Source: Microvelia longipes
Taxonomy: Eukaryota; Arthropoda; Insecta; Hemiptera; Veliidae
Reading direction: 5' to 3'
DNA: 64,000 nucleotides
Assembly (NCBI GenBank): GCA_018340805.1
Contig: JACMZG010001870.1
Coordinates: 20,608,500-20,672,499 of the forward strand
Every line of letters begins with the position of its first letter. Positions within the stretch are counted from its first letter, which is position 1. Position numbers and translations under genes: made by a program. Shown here one piece after another: positions 37,871 through 50,136 of the stretch. Under the pieces are notes generated by a model. That model was given only the letters and a program-made list of their open reading frames with translations. It made no database searches and had not been told where the DNA came from.

Positions 37871-39326
37871 TAAAAAAATTATTAGCAAAGAAACCCCAAG
37901 GTAAACCCTAATTTCAACTAGAAAGTAATTTTTGCAATGAAGGAGGCTGTAGAAAAATTAATACTAGGCGTTTTGGACTACCTATTGGTAGGACCAACAC
38001 AGAAAACAAAATTATCAATTTTTATTTTTTTTGGAGCAAATCTCTGGATCACTTGAAATGGATTCATTATCTAAGGGAGGAGGTAAGATAACAATCAAAT
38101 TTTTTCTCTGATGTTTTAATTTTTGACATTTCAATTGGTTATTTCATTTGTTTTCGTTACCAATTATAATTTCTACTGAAACTTAACCTTGTCATGGTCC
38201 GACAGACATGACAACTGACAATAGACAGATGACAACTGTCATATTCTTTTCGATACAGTAAAAGAAATGCACAAAGGAAGTACTTCAAATATTTTCAAAA
38301 GTAAAAACGACATGTTAAATGTTTTTAATAAAAAGTAAAATAAGTAAAAAGTTTAAACGGCAAATAAAGTTGTTTAAGGATTTAGTACGATTTATGAAGT
38401 TTTTGTGTATAATTAAATTTTTAAAATTATATTCAAAAGATTAAAACAAGTTCAAAAAGTAAAAAAGTCCAATAAAAACTTCTCTCAAAAGAAAGCAATT
38501 AAATAAAAAGGTATCAAGTAAAACTAAGAGCCTTAATTAACCTTTTCATTAAGAGAGAAATATTATGAAAGTTTAAATTGATTTAAGCTTGAATTAGTTC
38601 AAAGAATTATAAGTAAAGTTGAAGAAAAATTAGTTCAAATAGTAATGGTTAAGGGCTTTAGTTTTATTAAGTGCAAGCATGTAAGGTATTCTTCATACAA
38701 ATAAAGGAATAAGTCTCCGGTCTTAAGACTGTATATTCGTCTTTACATTATGGGTACCAAATTGTGCTTGGGGGTCATTAAGTAATTGATAAGTATTTTA
38801 AGAGAATTTAAAAAAGCATAACTTAACTTGAAAGTCTCAAAAAAAATAAAAATAAATAAGGGTAAAAACATGAGAACTTAGTCCTCGTATAAAGTTATTA
38901 ATGGTTTAGTTAATCATGACAAAGAAATAGAAAATAATCATTTATGTATTATTAGGATATATAATATTAATAACAATAATAACAATATTATTATTTATAA
39001 AATAAACAATAAAATATAATATTTAATTGGTTATTTATTTTATATAATTATAAATATTTATATGATATTAATTATTAATATGAAGAATAATATTTAATAT
39101 ATATAATAATCATTGTATTTAAATAAAACCAACTTTCAGGGAATTTTATTTCGAAAAAATTCCCTCATAGGATTGACGCCATTGCGATTATCCGCAATGA
39201 GATATCGAAATACACATATCCTTAGAGTGAGCGTGAATGGAGTCCATTATAAATAATGAAAGAAATAAGTTGAGAATAATGGAAGACTGAAAGAATGGAT
39301 AGTGGAAGTTGAAATAATTAATTTTA
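37871..39326. other. Non-coding interval, part nearly all A/T
   Basis: At about 38935-39120 the sequence is close to pure A/T with ATAAT words. GAAATTCCC-like words near 39140 and 40620 (GGAATTTTATTTCG and AGCGAATTTCCTTTGGG) may be remnants of one repeat. No gene. Confidence 0.4.
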
Positions 39327-39467
<141 letters not shown>

Positions 39468-39474
39468 GCGGTCC

Positions 39475-39725
39475 TGAGCCGATACGATCAAAGTGACCAA
39501 ATAGTCGAAAAAACGGTGGTCAATTATTGGAATATGGCCGGTGAACAACATATTTTAAGTAGGGAGTCGTTTTCGATGTTTTTTGGCATGTTAGTTAAAT
39601 AAAGATGGTTTGGAGAGGATAAGAGAGCTTTGAGATACTCAAAGCCAGAGTACCTGGGTTCGAATCCAGATAAAGAAGATATTTTTTATCGTTGTATTTG
39701 CATTATATAAGTTTTATAACTATAA
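39475..39725 (+). mobile_element. SINE-B, plus copy
   Basis: AAGTGACCAAATAGTCGAAAA, GTAGGGAGTCGTTTTCGATG, a weak A-box region, then CTCAAAGCCAGAGTACCTGG and the B box GGTTCGAATCCAG, then TTTTTTATCG. The B box matches the Pol III consensus exactly. Followed at 39731 by a MITE-M-like terminus (TCTGGCGCGGTAGTACGC). Confidence 0.7.
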
Positions 39726-39852
39726 AATTATTCTGGCGCGGTAGTACGCAGGACTTGAGAATTTCTCTCAGCTTTTCACTTATGTTATGATAGACGATGG
39801 GATACCAAAATAAAATAATTGCTTTTAGTTGAAGCAAAAATAATATGAATAC

Positions 39853-40290
39853 AAATAGTAAAAAGTTATGAGGTTTTGGTCATGATGAATAAAACAACAT
39901 TTAAGCTTTCGACCGTATGATTAGGTCTTCATCAGAAAGTGTTAAAAAACAAACTAAAGCCGTTAACAGAAAGAAACAGATAAGGTATCTAAACATAGCT
40001 AGCTGTGTATACTATCGAATTCATTACTAGTCAAAATTGTAAATTTTTTATAGTTATTTTCTATAGATACAACCTTAATGTTAAGCCCCGGGGCTAGATC
40101 TTTGTTTAGTTTGTAGTTCATTCTTCGATAGCATACACAGCTGGCTATGTTTAGATACCTTATCTGTTTCTTTCTGTTAACGGCTTTAGTTTGTTATTAA
40201 ACATTTTCTGATGAAGACCTAATCATACGGTCAAAAGCTTAAATGTTGTTTTATTTATCATGACCAAAACCTCATAACTTTTTACTATTT
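39853..40290. mobile_element. Large fold-back element (about 430 bp)
   Basis: The left arm (39857-40030) and right arm (40115-40286) are inverted copies of about 170 bp with few mismatches: AGTAAAAAGTTATGAGGTTT against its complement at the end, and GTTAACAGAAAGAAACAGAT against ATCTGTTTCTTTCTGTTAAC inside. TATGAATACAAAT flanks on both sides (about 39844 and 40324), a possible target duplication. Each arm holds CTGATGAAGACC...GGTC(A/G)AAAGC in one orientation. No coding capacity. Confidence 0.85.
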
Positions 40291-40734
40291 TTCTATATGT
40301 ATGGTCAATAAGTGCTATTTGTTATGAATACAAATGTTTATATATTTCTTAATATTTAATTTGTAGTTTTATTTAAATTCCTAAAACATTGTTTAATAAA
40401 TCTTTATGTGCACAAAAGGTTTGACTTACTAAAATCGTAAAATAAAGCAAATATTATACTTTAAATTATATGGAATTATTATAACTTTAAAATTATTATA
40501 TGTTGCATTTTTAAAATTCTAAAAATGTTTGGAATCCATATTGTACGGAAATTAATGAGTAATAAACGAGATACAATATACTCATGAAATTCTAGAATAG
40601 CCAAACATGATTTTTAGCGAATTTCCTTTGGGAAAAAATTCGCTAATGGGATAGGCGTCATGGCGGTATTCAAACCTCGGACCACGACACAAATCCGTTT
40701 CAGAGGTCCCTAATGACGAAAAAAAAATTTTCGC

Positions 40735-40739
<5 letters not shown>
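40291..40739. other. Non-coding interval
   Basis: Nothing recognised. Confidence 0.4.
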
Positions 40740-40819
<80 letters not shown>

Positions 40820-40820
40820 T
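40740..40820. repeat. (TA)n microsatellite
   Basis: TA runs with two TATTATA or TAATATA breaks; the right end enters an F5S-related block. Confidence 0.95.
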
Positions 40821-41248
40821 CTTGGTACAAAAATCAACCTTCGGAAGGAGACGAACCCTATTGAAAACCAGGTTTTTGTGACGTCAGTAACCCGGTTTGC
40901 TGAGTCAGCGAAATTTTAAAAAAATCAGCAAAATTCAGGGTTAATATTTTTTGCCGCGAAAAAGGTCAATATTTATGTTTTTTGAGACGCTGAATCGAAT
41001 GAAACCGGTCCGAAGTCGATACTACCACTCTAAGTGACCTAAAAATCGAAAAAACTATTGTAAATTACCGAAAACCAAAATTTAGGTCGATAAAAAATAA
41101 ATTTCGAGTAGGGTGTCGTTTTCTATGTAATTTTGGGCGCTGAATCGAATGAAACCGGTCCGTAGTCGATACGACCACTTTAAGTTACAAAAAAGTCGAA
41201 AAAACCACAAAAATTATAGAAAACCAACATTACGGTTGTTGAAAATTA
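40821..41248 (+). mobile_element. F5S-like module followed by two SINE-B leaders in tandem
   Basis: GGTACAAAAATCAACCTTCG, TGACGTCAGTAACCCGG and GCTGAGTCAGCGAAATTT (40828-40915) correspond to the CRE block of F5S. Then GACGCTGAATCGAATGAAACC and GGTCCGAAGTCGATACTACC at 40989 are repeated exactly 150 bp later (41139) with GGTCCGTAGTCGATACGACC, both containing a good A-box word (TAGTCGATACG in the second). Neither has a B box. The block runs straight into the MITE-M palindrome. Confidence 0.7.
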
Positions 41249-41945
41249 AATTTAAATTAAATGTCGGGCGAATTTCCTTTGGATGCGTGTTTCGGTGCTT
41301 TTTACATTATATAAGTTTACAACTACTAAATAAATAATTCCGGCGCGGTGGTCCGCTGTCGGGCGAATTTCATTTAGAATGCGTGTTTCCGTGCTAAACA
41401 ACCCATTTCTTGCTTATGCAAGAACCCATTGCGTGGTTCCGGTTCATGCTTTAGAACCTAAGCAGTTACTCAATTGTCAAGCACTGCTCGTAACTCATTT
41501 TGTCTGTATTTTCCAAAGGAAATGCGCTAAAACCTTTAAAGATAACTGACTAAGCTTAAAGATAAGTAACTAAGCTTTAAACTAGTGCAAATAATAGTGC
41601 GTACTACTAATTTTAGAGGCATAGTTTTGTACAACCAACTGGATAATTATGCGCATTTCCTTTGGAAAATACAGAAAAAATGAGTTACGAGCAGTGCTTG
41701 ACAATTGAGTAACTGCTTAGGTTCTAAAGCATGAACCGGAACCACGCAATGGGTTCTTGCATAAGCAAGAAATGGGTTGTTTAGCACGGAAACACGCATT
41801 CTAAATGAAATTCGCCCGACAGCGGACCACCGCGCCGGAATTATTTATTTAGTAGTTGTAAACTTATATAATGTAAAAAGCACCGAAACACGCATCCAAA
41901 GGAAATTCGCCCGACATGCGGACCACCGCGCCAGAATTATTTTAA
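41249..41945. mobile_element. Nested MITE-M palindrome, about 697 bp
   Basis: An inner complete MITE-M (about 41339-41833, ends CGGCGCGGTGGTCCGC and GCGGACCACCGCGCCG) lies inside an outer pair of inverted sequences (GTCGGGCGAATTTCCTTTGG at 41263 against its complement near 41905, and TTACAACTACTAAATAAATAA against its complement near 41845). Arms of about 330 bp pair with few mismatches. Either one MITE-M inserted symmetrically into another, or an arm was copied by break repair. Confidence 0.8.
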
Positions 41946-42450
41946 TTTGCCCCATATTTAAATTTAGATTTTTGTTAGACAAAACCCAGAATGCTGAACA
42001 CTAAAAACTTTTTACTTATGATTTATTGCGAGTCATTCAAAAATCTTGTGTCTGAAATCTGTGTCGTGTCTGGCGTATAAAACGAAACAGGAAACTGACA
42101 TCGAGATTTGTAGTCTCGTTGGCTTTGAATTTAGATAAATAGAAAACTTTTTGAGGACGCCTCAATGAAAAGCTAGGAAAACTGACAACAAAGATTTTAA
42201 TTAAAACTTCAAAAACAAGTTATTAATTATTTTGACTTTCTTCATTAATATTTGGTGGTAATCAGAAAGCATTTACTCGTATTAGTTATTATAAAGCTAA
42301 CGCTTACGTTTAAAAGTTTTCAACAATTTATAATCATTTGTTTAAACAGAATATAAATTAAATCTTTAATATTTTTTTTAATAATTTATTTTATATTTCA
42401 GTCTATCACATACATAGATGCTACAAGTAACAGAGATGATAAGGTTGTTG
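41946..42450. other. Non-coding interval
   Basis: Nothing recognised. Confidence 0.4.
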
Positions 42451-42700
42451 TGGCTTGTTGGTCTTGACGGAGAGGCTACCTATAGGTAAAACACCTTGGC
42501 GTTTTTGTTTTTTTTTTTTCTTCCCCTTACAAGGTGCCCACAGTCTGTTGACAGAGGGCATTTCTATATTTTATTGCTCGCCAAGGAGTTTTCTAGGCCA
42601 GCACCTTCTGAGTCTTCTAGGTGGGTTATTAGGGATGTGGCGGGATGATAAGGATTGTACGAGTGAATTCGAGTGGATCTTTAATAAAAGGAAAATAAAG
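42451..42700 (+). other. Unassigned GC-richer block, possible retroelement 3' relic
   Basis: A 99-codon open frame (42455-42754) with CSPRSFLGQHLLSLLGGL in the middle. Weak resemblance of C...R.FLG..LL to the C-terminal end of non-LTR reverse transcriptases is the only hint; no catalytic motif is present. Composition differs from the flanks. Could equally be unrelated. Confidence 0.25.
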
Positions 42701-45499
42701 TTAATATATAAACTAAATTCTACATTTTATAGCATCAGCAAACACAAAAGTTAAGGATACACTTAAAACCTGATATAAGATTATCAATGTAAAACTAAAG
42801 GTGTCCTTCAAGGACAGCACATAGTATATTTTTTAATAAATAAAATAAATATTTTAAAGTAAAAGTTGAATACATCATGAACGGACATCTTTTTTACCAA
42901 GTTTGTTTTATGAGTTCCACTGAGTAGTGAAATGGTGTCAGCTTAGTTTTTATTGTGCTTCAGAGTAGCAACTCTCTACCCTTGAGTAGGTTCTCAAAAT
43001 TGGATTGCACACAGTTATTGTTGGTTACCAAACAAATGATTGGTAAAATTTTAATATTTTTAAATAAAATTGGAATAAGTATATAGGTAAACTTTTGAAA
43101 AGTATTTTGTAAAACAAAAATATGTATTGGCAGTAGTCTTCCGCTCTTCATTACACGCACATGGCTCTATGCAGTTTCCACATTTTGTTGGTCTATGATT
43201 TTTTTTTATATTATAAGCTGAATTTAGGAAAAGGAAGAATAAGGGCGTTACGTGTCCTAAAGTTTTCATCCGTCTAGAAATTAAATCAATTAATAATAAA
43301 GGTAAAACCATAATTCAGATTTAGCGTCAAACTCTCCAGTACTAAACTTCGAAAAAACCCAAAGAGCCCTCAAAATGGAAAAATAAAGCCTATAACTGCA
43401 ATATTTCTGGCTCGCCAATTTATTATTTGTCACGTGCTTCAACAAAATAAGATAACTGAAGACAATTATAATAAATGATATAAGCAAATAGTAATTTGAC
43501 ATTCTAGTATTACTGAGTAGGTAAGTGCCTGCTTTGTCAATTAATTTGGACTACATTCAAAATCTACCAAACTGCTATAATAGCTCCCAAATTTGATCAT
43601 GCATGAAGTATAAGATATGGGGGTGCGGGGTAGTTTAAAAATTGTGTTTGTTGCGAATCAAAAAGGTTGACAAACGCAGGTTCATTGGTTCCAGAAGACG
43701 TTTTATGTATTGTAATTATTATGCCCAGCTCAACAAATCTAAAACTGGTAAATTGACAGCAAAAAAACTATCAATCCTCAATAGTGATAAGTAAAATCTC
43801 TTCTATCAAATAATAATCATAAAATTTGAGAGCATAGTCTAAAGTGCGAACCCTTATTTTGCCTAATTCAAGCGTATAAACAATCACGGATACAAAAGCA
43901 AGAATATGTGGATAAAATATTTTGTAAATTAAATGTTATCATAAATTATAAATATAAAACTTATAGCCTTTATATAGAAACAAAATAATTTGAGTTAAAT
44001 TTAAAATAAACGAGTTTCAGTTAGAACGAAATAACATACTTCTAAATAATTTAAATATGGATTAAATAACTTTAAATACCAGATGAAAAAGCCTAAAGCA
44101 AAGGTTCTAAAGAGGTCAGCTATTTTTGACTTTCAAACGAAGTTACTATGAAACATTTTCATATAGTTATACTTGTGATTTTTTGTGTTAAAATAGACCA
44201 CAAACAGGCAAAAACAAAGGCAAATATAACTCTCTTATTATATTCATATGCAGAGATAAAATATTTCAACTAATTTAAAATTTAATATTTATTTTATATA
44301 TTTAAATACAATTCTAACATCAAAGATTTTATAATGTGCAAATATTTACTTGAAAAATTAATTTTTCAACAATAGATAATACGAAACTCAATTAAATATA
44401 CAAAATACTGTTACAACGTTTGAAATGAAATTTGATATATTATCAGAATAAGCGGTAATTTTATTCGTTTCTTTCATAATAATAAAAGTGAGTTAAGGGT
44501 TCCGGGAAAATATAGAATGAGCTAATAGCATTTGAGAGACCTTAATCGTTTATTGTCCTTTATTGGCCGAATTGCGAAAATTGTGGTTAAATCACCTAAA
44601 ACTTGGAAACAAACAAATAAATCGATTAACAGGCCATACCAGTTTTTACTTGATCTCTATTAAATAATGTCCCACTAACTATTGGTGTTATAAAAAATTA
44701 AAATTACATTAATACTGAGCGAAATTGTCTTTACCAGAAAAAAAGACTGCAAAAACCTTTGAGTAGAGGAGTTAAAATTTAGAAACGTTTTATGCTATGC
44801 TTTTAGGATTTATTATATTTACTTTTTGAAACCGGTAAATAAGTAACTTTTACTTTTAACTCACATCATACAGTTCGAAGGAAAGACCTGCAAAAAGTAA
44901 ACTGGTTTAATTTTTTTAAGCAAACCTTTAAATATTCATTAACAAATTTTTATCGTTTTCACCCCATATTATTTTTTTAAAGCCCTTAATTTTAATTTAT
45001 TTTTATTATCATTATTTTTTTGTTCTTTTAAGGCTCGTTTTTTTCCAAAGATAAGAAAAAACTTTTATACTGTGGATGCCCCTAAGGGTCTTTCAAATTA
45101 AAATGCTTTTGCTCCCCCTTGGTTCCTTGCCCCATCCTGTCCCTTTTAGAGAATATAGGGCAAGAAATAGTTGTTTTACTCAGTAATTAAGAACAAGTAA
45201 TTAATACTCAGACAGTTTTTAACTTTTTTCCACTGAACCTCGTCCTTTTTAAACTGAATTTTTCACTCAAGTTTTTCTTAAAGAAAATTGAATTCTTAGG
45301 TTCTCACTTGTTCCTCTCAGTTTTTTTTTTAAATTTTCTTTTTATTCCTTTTGTTTTTTAATGCCAATCATTGTTCCTACTATTTCTTATTTCTTCAATT
45401 GAAAACAAAATAACAACTCTTTTCTGATTAAATAATCTGTCAACTTTATTTCGTTATAGCTATATTAGATTTTGTTGTAAAATATCTTAGGTAAAAATA
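42701..45499. other. Long non-coding interval
   Basis: About 2.8 kb of AT-rich sequence with no repeat or gene that I recognise. Overlapping minus-strand frames at 42960-43502 carry no domain. Confidence 0.45.
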
Positions 45500-45659
45500 A
45501 CACGCGGTTAAAATCAGTTGACAGCACGGGAAAATGATTGAAGGGAGCCAATGTGGTTACTCCAGGATGTTAAACCACGCCCACAATTTCAAATCAGACT
45601 AACCTCATTGGTTCCTCAACACTATTTTCTCACGCTGTCAATTGATTTTAACCGTGTGT
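45500..45659. mobile_element. MITE-T, complete, with TA target duplication
   Basis: Terminal inverted repeats of about 27 bp (ACACGCGGTTAAAATCAGTT + GACAGC and its complement ending ACCGTGTGT). TA lies immediately outside both ends (45498-45499 and 45660-45661), the target signature of Tc1/mariner-type elements. 160 bp, no coding sequence. A second, partial copy lies at 8450. Confidence 0.8.
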
Positions 45660-46071
45660 TATACATATAAAGTTTAGAAAAAGGTCAGATTTGGTAAGAC
45701 AAGAAGCTCACACTAATGTTTCTCACATAGATTGGTATTTTAATTGACACAAGATAAATCTTAAATATAGTATATTAGCATTATTAATACTTTGACCAAG
45801 GACTGTTATAGGAATGTTTAATACCGTAAATTTAGTCGGAGAAGAAGACTAAAAAAAGAGATCAAGTAGAAAGAGAAATTTTAAAACGTTAATTGTTTTT
45901 CCAAAATTGATAAGAAATTATTATAGTGTTAATGAATCTATTTAGTACGAGAGAAATTTGTATTATATTGAAATTATTCAGAATCCCCTATAGATGCGGA
46001 AACGCCAGAATTAAAGTTGAATATAAAAAGGTAGATTCAAAGTAAAGGATAAAATATAAGAAATATTTAAT
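45660..46071. other. Non-coding interval
   Basis: Nothing recognised. Confidence 0.4.
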
Positions 46072-46336
46072 AGACCAAGAGCCCAGGGGTGTTTTGTTAA
46101 TAAAAAGTGTAATGGCTGGAACCGGACTCAATTTTTCGTAAATACCTTCCTGAACAGGGATCTGCAATTCTGCCGACTTGTATCGGATGGGTGTCCCAGG
46201 CAGAACGCACTTTAGGGGTCAAAGGTTCTGCCTGGGAAACCCATCCGATATTCCGATATTTCGTATTTACGAAAAATTGAGACCGGTTCCAGCTATTACA
46301 CTTTTTATTAACAAACACCCCTGGACTCTTGGACTA
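46072..46336. mobile_element. Fold-back element (265 bp)
   Basis: The left arm begins AGACCAAGAGCCCAGGGGTG and the right ends CACCCCTGGACTCTTGGACT. Pairing continues through AATAAAAAGTGTAATGGCTGG, ACTCAATTTTTCGTAAATAC and an inner ATCGGATGGGTGTCCCAGGC/GCCTGGGAAACCCATCCGAT. About 115-bp arms with few mismatches and a short centre around 46205-46225. Overlapping open frames on both strands only reflect the palindrome. Confidence 0.85.
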
Positions 46337-47282
46337 AGGGCGTATAGTAATACAAAAATAAAATAATAGAAAAAATAACAAAAAATAATGGGCAGAAAAC
46401 TAGAAATAGGAAATAATGATTTAGAAGTATTTGTTCGATTCTAAACGAGTCGGAAATAGACGTAATAAACGGCAAATAAAGCAATAGATTGATTGTTAAG
46501 AAATGTCTGTTCTACTTGTTGATTATGTTGTACTTGTAAGAATTTCTTAAGTAGAGCAAGAACAAACGTTTTTTTTAATTAAAATATTAACAAATGTTTA
46601 AGTTGTAAAATTAAGGATTTAATTAAATGCATTCCATTATTTTAAACAAGAAATACTTTAATTTAATCTGAAATTATAAGCATTTAATATTCATGATAAA
46701 AAGAGAAAGATTGAAACAAATTGCTCATAAGCACGCTATTTTCACGAGGATTTTCAGCTAAAGAAAATCTAAGTCAACCATTGGATATACAAAGAGAGAT
46801 TTTATTTCTTCTATTGTAGCAGAACCGTTTGGCTTTTTTCAAGAACAAATTCTTATTTTCAAAAGCTTCTATTATTTTTTTTGAGTTTTTTACTCCGAAA
46901 AATTGGATGATATGGTTTTTTACAAATCTAGATTGTAGAAAATAAGACTTTAGGTTGTTTTGTGCTTCTTTTCTTTAAGAAATGTTTCCTAAAAGGATTT
47001 TTTGTAAGATGTTGGAAAAAGAGGGAAAAACGGCTGTAGTTTTTAAAAATAGGTCTGAAGACGGCGTCTTAACAGCTTTGTCTCTTTTACTTGTTTAGGT
47101 TTTTGTGTCACGTTGAACGTGGATTAAGAAAAATAATATAAACGGAATTGTGTATTTTTACATTATTAATTATAACATTATTTGCATAACAATACTTTGC
47201 TACTGCAATAGCGGCAACAATTATCATTTAAAAAGAAGAACGTGCCGGAAAATAGCCATCTCAATCAAACAATCCTAGTGAA
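46337..47282. other. Non-coding interval
   Basis: Nothing recognised. Confidence 0.4.
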
Positions 47283-47592
47283 TAATATAGGCAAGTACGA
47301 CGTAAAGTATAGTAAAGTAAAGTATAGTAAAAAAGTAAAGTAATAGTAAGTAGTAAGTATAGTAAAGAAGTAAAATAGTAGAATAGTAAAGTAATAGTAA
47401 GTAGTAAGTATAGTAAAGTAAAGTATAGTAAAAAAGTAAAGTAATAGTAAGTAGTAAGTAAGTAAATAAGTATAGTAAAAAAGTAAAGTAATAGTAGTAA
47501 GTAGTAAAGTAAAGTATAGTAAAAAAGTAAAGTAATAGTAAGTAGTAAGTATAGTAAAGAAGTAAAATAGTAGAATAGTAAAGTAATACGGC
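47283..47592 (+). repeat. AGTAA-rich tandem array
   Basis: Units such as GTAAAGTAATAGTAAGTAGTA and GTATAGTAAAAAAGTAAAGT recur in irregular order with a larger repeat of about 120-180 bp (the GAAGTAAAATAGTAGAATAG word at about 47365 and 47558). The complement strand is open for 109 codons only because the simple repeat lacks stops there. Confidence 0.9.
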
Positions 47593-47689
47593 AAGTACTA
47601 CAACTTAAAAAATTTAAATCATTTCACGAGTTCAAGGAGTAAAAAATATTTTAATGTAAGTTATTTTAAAACGTACTAAGAGGGTGCGG

Positions 47690-47915
47690 ACTCTCATGTT
47701 CCCATGGCTCTCTGCTAATGAGTTGCTAAATAAAAATCCTCGTCTAGGGGACTTTGTTTTTCATCTTTCTAGATTAACAGGAATGAATGCCTGTTCCAGC
47801 CGAGGATTGAATCCCAGCCGGTACAGTCAGAACGGAATCTGTTTTACTCGCTCCAGTGTCACAGGAACAAATAGTCTTGTAAGAGTAGTCCCAAGTAAGC
47901 AGCTTTTTCACTAGG
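47690..47915 (-). mobile_element. SINE-D, possible tRNA-derived repeat, minus strand
   Basis: On the minus strand, ACTGGAGCGAGTAAAACAGA is in A-box position and GGCTGGGATTCAATCCTCGG has a good B box, about 40 bp apart. Single copy in the window, GC-richer than the flanks, no tRNA acceptor stem. Family assignment rests only on the boxes. Confidence 0.4.
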
Positions 47916-48992
47916 CTTTGAACAAGTGGTTGTGTTTTTTCTCTGCAATTTAATATAACAACGCTATAATTATGAGTGAAGCTAATAAGAAAATAAAAAT
48001 ATCTAATTAAAATAACAAGTTTTGCGAAAATTCAACAAAAAGCATTTCTTCTTGAAATAAGATAAATGAAAAAAACATATTATCCTAAAAACTTGTTATT
48101 CAGCTAGGTTAATCATAACTTTTGCTGCTAAAGCAAGGCTACATATCATGAAGACAACTATCCAATAAGAGTTGATTAAATGTATTTATAGCTATATTTT
48201 TTCTAACTAGAAATAAATATTAGTTTTAGGAAGTATAATATAATTCTATGATGGAAATGACTATACTCATAATATTTATATGAATTTTCTATTTATCTGC
48301 TAAATCGAAAGTACCATACTTTTTGAGGTAAAAAACTCCACAGCAGAGAATTAAAAAACCTTGTAACTCAGAGGCCTTAAGGTTAATTAGGGTTATTTAG
48401 CGGGAAATTACATATAATACTAACCTCTATGCAAACATATCAATAAAATTTTACCAGAATGACAGTTTCAAGAAAAACGCCAAATTACAATAAAATAACA
48501 ATAGGATTTAGGGGAAAAAGACAATATGGACTTGCCAAATAGTATACTCAAACCAGGATATCATCCTTGATTTTAGAAGGTTTTGAAGGTTAAGCACAGC
48601 AATAAGCATTTTATTCACATAATTTCGTTAAATTTGCATTTTCAAGCTATTTAATAGCATCATTGTTGCTCAGGTATAATGTTCCAGGATTTTAATTTTA
48701 AAAGATGTTTTATCCTGGATATTTTTCTTTTGTCTTTGTTTTGCGGGCTACACGAGGGTCCCAAGCTTTATCCTTTAATTGGATTAAATCATGAATGAAA
48801 CATTAACTACCCCAAGATTCTTCGTTCCTATATATATACCCCCTCCCTTTTATCTTTTTATCCCGTTTATTTATTTTTATGCTTTGAAATTAAATTTTAT
48901 ATTAAAATAAGTAATTTTGTTTTGTTTTCTATATACAATAATGGGAGATTTTTCATTTAATTAATAATATAATACTAGATTATTTTTCTTAA
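47916..48992. other. Non-coding interval
   Basis: Nothing recognised. Confidence 0.4.
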
Positions 48993-49070
48993 GTGGAATT
49001 TTATTGCTGCGGAAATTGACGAGCAACAGCGAGCTAATAAATAATTTCCAAAGCAATAAAATTTCATTTA
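48993..49070. repeat. Short inverted repeat with CGAGC...GCGAGC core
   Basis: GAATTTTATTGCTGCGGAAATT and AATTTCCAAAGCAATAAAATTTC are near-complementary (about 20 bp) around GACGAGCAACAGCGAGCTAA. Related to 24335-24405. It lies just before an F5S copy. Confidence 0.6.
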
Positions 49071-49084
49071 ACCGCCAAGTAAGA

Positions 49085-49590
49085 TAACCTTATTTTTTTA
49101 GAGCGCATAAGAAATCATAAATCGCGGAAAAATGATGCGATCGGATTGAAAATTTATAAGACAAACATATGTGCTAATTTTCATCTCATTATCAGAATTA
49201 GTTCAATTTTTATTGAATAAAGTTTGTACGTTTTTAAATAATTGTAAAAAATTAGGAAAGTGTCCAATTGAGTTGAAATTTGGTACAAGTGCCTATTATT
49301 ACCTAATAAATAAGTACATTAGGTTTCAATACGACAAGAATATCCATGAAGTTTGTTAGATCATAAAAGTTAAGCACCAGTGAGCGTGGTCAGTGTTGTA
49401 TGGGTGATCACTGAGAATGATACGGATGCATTTACTATCTGAAGACGAGCGAAACGGGGCCGAAGGCATGTTGCAGTATAAATTTGGAGACTATATTTCT
49501 GAGGACAAGCGAAGCGAGTCCAAAGAAGGGAGGATGAGCGTAGCGAATCCGATGTAACGAGGAAAAGTTCCGAAGTACCCCGTACCCGAT
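49085..49590 (+). mobile_element. F5S repeat, 3' two-thirds, long-tail type
   Basis: Starts in the ATAAATCGCGGAAAAATGATG block. 5S-like segment at 49358-49418, then GAAGACGAGCGAAACGGGGCC, ATGTTGCAGTATAAATTTGG, GAGGACAAGCGAAGCGAGTC, GGATGAGCGTAGCGAATCCG and AAGTACCCCGTACCCGA with a nine-T run. The tail holds the GAGGACGAGCGAAGCGAG module twice, which defines the long-tail subtype. Confidence 0.9.
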
Positions 49591-49667
49591 TTTTTTTTAT
49601 CTTATTTGTTTTAGTTGAAACTTTATTTTATGACAGACAATAATTACTGCCCGCTAACTACTTTTTA

Positions 49668-50136
49668 CGATAAACCAATTATGACTAAGCAAAAATTTAG
49701 GAAAATCATAAAACACGAAAAAATGTTGCGATCAGAATGAGATTGTATATGATTAACATATGTACAACGTTTCATCTCATTATCAGCATTAGTTCAATTT
49801 TTATCATATGACTTGAGTACGTTTTTTTAAAAATTGTAAATATTTTGAAAATAATCCAATTCAGTCTAAGTGTACACTTTTACATAACAAATAAGTACAG
49901 TTTCTTTTCAACATGACATGTATATGCATGATTTTTGTGGGATCATAAAAGTTAGGCTGCATCAAGCGTGATGAGTGGCTGGATGGGCGATCGCTGAGAA
50001 TAAAACAGATACCTAAGAACGAGCGAAGCGTGTCCGAAGACGTATTGCAGTATAAATTAAACGACTTTAATTTATAATGAGCGTAGCAAATCCAATGTGA
50101 TAAGGGGAAGTATTGAGGTACCCCGTGCCTGAGTTT
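49668..50136 (+). mobile_element. F5S repeat, second tandem copy, same strand
   Basis: Begins at ACCAATTATGACTAAGCAAA. 5S-like segment at 49939-50001 (TTAGGCTGCATCAAGCGTGA). Tail with GAACGAGCGAAGCGTGTCCG and ATTGCAGTATAAATTAAACG. Ends GAGGTACCCCGTGCC. Same orientation as the copy ending at 49590, separated by about 80 bp. Both lack the head, so a head-to-tail duplication is as likely as two insertions. Confidence 0.85.

Noticed and set aside
39602..39675. Functional tRNA gene around GGTTCGAATCC
   Set aside because: No cloverleaf can be closed, and the same sequence recurs in SINE-B on the other strand at 37624.
42455..42754. 99-codon open frame on the plus strand as a gene
   Set aside because: Only a vague resemblance to the end of a retroelement protein; includes a poly-Phe run from a T tract. 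Kept only as an unassigned block.
47265..47594. 109-codon Tyr/Leu/Phe/Thr-rich frame on the minus strand
   Set aside because: It is the translation of a simple AGTAA-type tandem repeat that happens to lack stops.
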